From Telmatactis stephensoni (taxonomy: Eukaryota > Cnidaria > Anthozoa > Actiniaria > Isophelliidae), in the NCBI GenBank assembly GCA_029948255.1, contig JALIZF010001915.1, forward strand, positions 1,054,001 through 1,118,000: a DNA stretch of 64,000 nt. The letters run 5' to 3'. Shown here piece by piece: positions 61,881 to 64,000 of this stretch. The notes beneath the pieces are model-generated. The model was not told the DNA's origin, made no database searches, and saw nothing but the letters and a program-made list of their open reading frames with translations. The translations under genes and the position numbers were made by a program. How positions within the stretch are numbered: the first letter of the stretch is position 1; every line of letters begins with the position of its first letter.

Positions 61881-62220
61881 AAAAAGAAAGAAAAAAAAAA
61901 AAAAAAAAGAAAAGAAAAAGAAAAAGAAACAGCAGGATTTGACCTTGAATGAAGGTTAAATCCTTTCTTTGCGCGCTAGGTGTCTCAATCGCCTTACAGC
62001 ACCACATAAACTGAGTCATTGTTTTTCCATAGAAAAAGAATGTCTATAACTCTAGCCCTAAACCTTTACTGTACCTCCACTAACAATAAAACAAGAAATA
62101 ATATGATACTTACTTTGATTTGGCTTTGACAGTTATAACTTCACTTACAGAAAAAAATGTCAGGATTACTAACACAAACATGTTGTTATTTGTCTTTAAT
62201 GTTGAAGTTGGTTCTAGCAT
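48063..62220 (-). CDS. Gene C: Cys-loop ligand-gated anion channel subunit with long cytoplasmic loop, 10 exons
   Basis: Spliced model (minus strand): 62220-62114, 60965-60877, 55435-55368, 55007-54790, 52439-52357, 51088-50957, 50181-49967, 49649-49331, 48779-48673, 48275-48063. The total is 1551 bp, in frame, 516 residues. An alternative start at 62181 gives 503 residues and puts the hydrophobic signal peptide (MFVLVILTFFSVSEV) at the true N-terminus, which is more usual. Cys-loop cysteines are at about 168 and 182, PAR at about 278-280, TM3 at about 313-334, and TM4 in the last 20 residues. Compared with A and B, the 148-bp exon is split in two, and the TM3-TM4 loop is about 140 residues, rich in Ser, Pro and basic residues. 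The exon at 48779-48673 is needed to restore phase and is the weakest part. A 5.4-kb intron (55436-60876) contains a retroelement on the opposite strand. Confidence 0.9.
48673..48779 (-). CDS. Gene C exon 9, candidate cytoplasmic-loop exon
   Basis: The TM3 exon ends in phase 1 at a strong donor (GTAAGA, 49330-49325), but the TM4 exon at 48275 must be entered in phase 0. This 107-bp segment is open in the right frame, enters in phase 1 after an acceptor with a pyrimidine-rich stretch (CCCTCTCCTAAAAG) and leaves in phase 0 at CCC|GTAAGT. It adds 35 residues that are Lys-rich and end in SFEQTGP. It has no recognisable domain and no counterpart in genes A or B. A different acceptor within the segment cannot be ruled out. 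Confidence 0.5.
49681..49830. repeat. 19-bp minisatellite of X-box-like units in gene C intron
   Basis: About eight units at 49681, 49700, 49719, 49738, 49757, 49776, 49797 and 49817. The first is GTTACCATGGCAAC; the second, third and fifth are GTAACCATAGCAAC. These four fit the RFX X-box consensus GTNRCC(N0-3)RGYAAC exactly, with a two-base spacer; the others deviate. The array lies 31 bp upstream (in transcription) of the TM3 exon acceptor. Confidence 0.85.
50403..50764 (+). mobile_element. Fold-back transposon carrying a transposase N-terminal fragment
   Basis: Inverted ends of about 40 bp containing GCGACTACGCGA and GGAGTATGGGTAAAAA. Inside, on the plus strand from 50515, a frame starts MPRAYSEDLRWRVIWMTQI, which resembles the helix-turn-helix start of Tc1/mariner-like (IS630 superfamily) transposases common in cnidarian genomes. 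Similarity stops after about 28 residues, with no catalytic region. It is located in the intron 50182-50956 of gene C. Confidence 0.6.
50864..50945. repeat. Tetranucleotide microsatellite (AACC/AAGC)n
   Basis: Runs of AACC, GACC and AAGC ending about 10 bp before the donor of the 132-bp exon of gene C. Confidence 0.85.
51424..51679. mobile_element. TA-type MITE (family 3), copy 2
   Basis: Inverted ends GAGTACAAACACTAAAAG / CTTTTAATGCCTGTACTC, flanked by TA. Lies in gene C between the exon at 50957-51088 and the tandem array, ending 25 bp before the array. A central region unlike the 29122 copy includes AGGATGCGCCCATAAAATTA. Confidence 0.75.
51705..52404. repeat. Six-unit tandem array made from a duplicated exon-intron junction
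   Basis: Units start near 51705, 51825, 51939, 52057, 52175 and 52288 (periods 120, 114, 118, 118 and 113). The sixth unit contains the 3' half of the real Cys-loop exon of gene C. Each other unit carries a copy of about the last 45 bp of that exon, a 5' splice site-like sequence and about 70 bp of intron including GATTAAGATCTT and GACAAGGGATTGACTGTAGA. The splice-site copies are GTAAGC at 51773-51768, 52007-52002 and 52125-52120, GTAACG at 51889-51884 and 52239-52234, against GTGAGT at the real exon. Units 2 to 4 read Phe where the real exon has the second Cys-loop cysteine. None includes the exon's 5' half or an acceptor. Confidence 0.9.
52357..52439 (-). CDS. Gene C exon 5, the Cys-loop exon (83 bp)
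   Basis: Acceptor TCTAG before 52439, donor GTGAGT at 52356-52351. The exon encodes LTITASCRMDLRRYPLD followed by VQTCALEILS, holding both Cys-loop cysteines. Genes A (5459-5377) and B (34625-34543) have an exon of exactly the same length and phase, and vertebrate GABA-A and glycine receptor genes also have an exon of this size here. About the last 47 bp, the donor and adjoining intron form the sixth unit of the tandem array 51705-52404. Confidence 0.93.
53928..54182. repeat. Fold-back element built of GAGTAA/TTACTC units
   Basis: Inverted arms share ACTGTGGATGCACCGATTTA and the outer AAAAACGCG end with CACTGCA. The interior consists largely of repeats of ACTCAAATAACTGAGTAA and AGTAAATTTACT, many themselves palindromic. 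It lies in the intron of gene C between the 83- and 218-bp exons. Confidence 0.75.
54586..54789. other. Intron sequence beside the 218-bp exon of gene C
   Basis: A long plus-strand frame crosses from here through the exon at 54790-55007. It is antisense to real coding sequence, and I see no independent gene. Confidence 0.6.
55495..55650. repeat. Short direct repeat
   Basis: TGACRTCATACTAGTAG and TTTGTCTAGGTACAATGAC appear twice about 90 bp apart. In the large intron of gene C, just upstream of exon 3. Confidence 0.65.
56161..56490 (+). pseudogene. gag tail and protease remnant of the gypsy-type element
   Basis: The first reading frame (56164-56367) has a shortened zinc-knuckle-like NCAECYAVVCRTK followed by a polar linker ending DDEFFEHLKQRQE. 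A second frame from 56384 carries a retroviral-type protease active-site motif (PDTGG) followed by DEHQFKAL, with a stop codon just before the motif. The zinc knuckle lacks its central residues. Confidence 0.65.
56900..57700 (+). pseudogene. Reverse transcriptase remnant of the gypsy-type element
   Basis: Recognisable RT motifs in successive frames: SPLVVQPKPK and VDLRVPNRYMNRN near 57050-57160, KLDLRQGYHQLQL near 57240, LVFGAKSSQDLFDQ near 57325 and the catalytic DDILIGG near 57415, here preceded by QR rather than the usual Y/I-x. FGITFNREKCRFG and FYGYKFTGEGLKP follow. Frame changes and stops break it near 57300, 57480 and 57620. Confidence 0.8.
57640..58000 (+). pseudogene. RT tether and RNase H remnant
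   Basis: FLGMLGYLSKLIPRHS leads into KFKWSAEEEQAFNKLK and then an RNase H-like stretch ending HFISRTMTETEKRYSQTD. The usual TDAS at the first catalytic site reads TEAS. The domain stops early at 58000, so its C-terminal half is missing. Confidence 0.75.
58088..58920 (+). pseudogene. Integrase remnant of the gypsy-type element
   Basis: The frame at 58088 begins near the first catalytic aspartate (AIDFGGPYPDG), continues to MFATHGTPERIESD, and is then broken. A second frame (58383-58676) holds the later part with YRSTPHPATGVTSYEAMMN, a typical integrase ending. A third frame near 58690-58920 gives a basic C-terminal region (YRVVGSTIAARRVTDG). No N-terminal zinc finger is seen. Confidence 0.75.
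59123..59589. mobile_element. TTAA-type fold-back element (family 1, copy 2)
   Basis: Long inverted arms, with ends AGCCSCTATGACGCATA (S is G on one side and C on the other). The right flank is TTAA, the left GTAA, as expected for a decayed TTAA target duplication of the piggyBac type. It contains TTTGATGACGTCAAAGG-like inner blocks and no transposase. It lies immediately after the gypsy-type relic in the large intron of gene C. Confidence 0.75.
59671..59813. repeat. Short fold-back element
   Basis: Inverted ends GTAATAGGCCCTTTGCAGCA / TGCTGCAAAGGGCCTTTTAC with a second mirrored block AGGGCAAAA. In the large intron of gene C. Confidence 0.7.
61045..61146. repeat. Short fold-back element
   Basis: Inverted ends TTACGACACCTAAATTCTAA / TTAGAATTTAGGTGTCGTAA enclosing GCTTGTCTCGCC and its mirror. 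Located in intron 1 of gene C, about 80 bp upstream of exon 2. Confidence 0.8.
61818..61928. repeat. Long A-rich run with scattered G
   Basis: More than 100 bp of nearly pure A broken by single G, in intron 1 of gene C. The minus-strand Phe-rich frame here is meaningless. Confidence 0.85.
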
Positions 62221-64000
62221 GAAGATAGGCCTAGAATGAATAAATAGTGTGGTTAAAAAATGTGTAGAATACTAATAACTACTATTTTCGCAACTTACGT
62301 AGCTCTGTTTGCTAAGTGGTTACTAACAAGGTAATCTTTTAGTACAATAATCAAAGTACTTTGGATGTTTCTTTGATGGATTTTGATTTTGATCCTGCCA
62401 ATCATAGTCGGCGTACGTGATACAAGACTGTTTTCAGTGCAAAATGACACAATAATTTCTTATACTGAATCGTACCAATCGCTGAATTATCCGTCAGCAC
62501 TTACGTTCGCTTCATTAACTACTAGAATAATTTACACAAGTACCACTAGGTAAAAGTGGCAGTTTAATTTTGAAAACTGCAAACCACAGAGCTGTCTATT
62601 ATGTACAAAGATGCGTTGACCAAGTTTCGCAACTCACTACCTGTTCTTTTGAAGATGTGTACAAGTTCATTAACAGAACCAGACGGATTTGCTTAATTGC
62701 TCCAGCTTTTTTGATATGTGATACTCTATCAATTGACTGGAAATAGACTTAAGGTATAATAAACGAACGTTTTGCTGCATGCCGTTCGTCCGTTTTCGAC
62801 CCTCTCACGCTCGCTTATAATAATGTGTAAGACCGTAACCGTACCGTCTCCAAAGAACAAACCAATACAAGTATTGCCGATTAAGATATGATAGAGTTTA
62901 TAACAAAAGTGTTCTACAGCAGCATTGCAGTGCAAAAATAATGTAGATGCAGAACGGAAGTTACGTTTTAAACTATATAAACGGGTATTTCCTCTTGAAA
63001 AGACCAAGAGAATAGCGGCTGTTTTCTCAAGCTTTGACGGTGGTTAATCAATGCTTATTGCAGTGATGTTGTCTACGTACTATCCTTTGAAAAGGGTGTG
63101 ACTGTACAAGCTTAGAGAACCAATAGTTTGATAGTTTTCACACTTTGATTTCATTTGAGTTTGAAAGATATTCAATGGTGCTAGTTATTCATACATGTGT
63201 ACGAATGATGGACAGTATTTACAGATAGATCCATGTTTTCTTTCAAGAAGAGTGTAACCTTACAAGAAATAGCAACCAATGGTCGTAATAACATGTTTTG
63301 CGAGTTATTGCCTTGTTATATGACATTAATTATCAATACAGGTTTTTCGTGTGTTAATTGTGTATCACAAATTCGTTGATTGATAACAATAGTTGTTTTA
63401 ATAGGCTATTTGTAGGATACACGCTGTCTTGCAAAATGACAAACAAACATAAAATCATCAACATGTTATAACTTCTTTTAACTTACACAACCAATAACAA
63501 CTTTCGTTCTACTAACGAATATATTATATCTATCGTGAACGAACTGAAGCTCTATAATTTCATTAACAATTATTAAAAAATACGCCCAATTAATGATATT
63601 TTATTTGTCATAGATCACAGCTTGATTCTGAAGCAAAATGACTGGCTTCGATATTTGGTTTCAGTTACATTTTCTTCAGTTGTTCTGACTGCAATTCTAA
63701 TCTACCCAGCTCAACGTGCCCTCAATGTTTTCCTGGGTAAAACGATCAGTTGCTAGATATCAATTGCATTTTATGATCTTTTTTGGAATCAGTAGTTTTA
63801 TTCAATAAAACTGACTACATTCTGTACTGTAGATAGGCGTAATATAATCCGTTAGTTCTAGGCATGTTTTTTTGTACAAAAGGTGTTTTCTCTTCCGTTA
63901 TCTAGCGTTCACCACGAAATACCGTTTATGTAGTCTCACGTAACGCAAAGAATGCTTTCACTGTCCTTCCATAACAATCTATAAACCTATGCTAATTCCT
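62221..64000. other. Upstream flank of gene C, no gene seen
   Basis: AT-rich, no family-like frames. The minus-strand frame at 62729-63007 has no recognisable features. This is where gene C's promoter and 5' UTR should lie. Confidence 0.5.

Noticed and set aside
61756..62019. Phe-rich minus-strand frame
   Set aside because: Translation of a long A-rich run.

Overview
The window is nuclear DNA from an invertebrate animal. The sequence is AT-rich, the genes are split by introns with GT..AG borders, and microsatellites, fold-back (MITE-like) elements, tRNA-derived SINEs, a LINE fragment and a decayed Ty3/gypsy-type element are scattered throughout. The gene family, its tandem arrangement and the repeat style suggest a cnidarian such as a coral or sea anemone. 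That assignment is inference; no single sequence here proves it.

The real genes are three tandem paralogues, all on the minus strand, encoding Cys-loop (pentameric) ligand-gated ion channel subunits of the GABA-A/glycine-receptor type. Gene A (9677 down to 2876, 8 exons) and gene B (39881 down to 30704, 8 exons) each give a 440-residue subunit. Gene C (62220 down to 48063, 10 exons) gives about 516 residues. I assembled every exon by hand from splice sites, and all three models keep one reading frame from a signal peptide to a stop after the fourth membrane segment. Exon sizes and phases are nearly the same in all three (148 bp or its split form, 218-221, 83, 132-138 and 215 bp), so they arose by duplication. 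Gene C has two additional introns and a longer cytoplasmic loop. All three have the PAR motif before TM2 that marks anion-selective channels. They keep the aromatic residues of the agonist site but have lost the loop D arginine and the loop B glutamate that hold amino-acid transmitters, so their ligand is probably not a classical GABA- or glycine-like one.

Layout: 1-2875 sparse non-coding DNA; 2876-9677 gene A; 9678-30703 a long intergenic stretch with fold-backs, tetranucleotide arrays and a LINE fragment containing nested small transposons; 30704-39881 gene B; 39882-48062 intergenic; 48063-62220 gene C, whose second intron holds an oppositely oriented gypsy-type relic and a TTAA-flanked fold-back; 62221-64000 upstream of gene C with nothing recognised.

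The most unusual structure is at the exon coding the Cys-loop itself. In gene C the 3' half of this exon, its 5' splice site and about 70 bp of intron are amplified into a six-unit tandem array. In gene A the intron immediately after the homologous exon is a three-unit tandem repeat that copies the 5' splice site. In gene B a fold-back element starts a few bases after the same splice site. A second curiosity is a 19-bp minisatellite in gene C whose units match the RFX X-box consensus.
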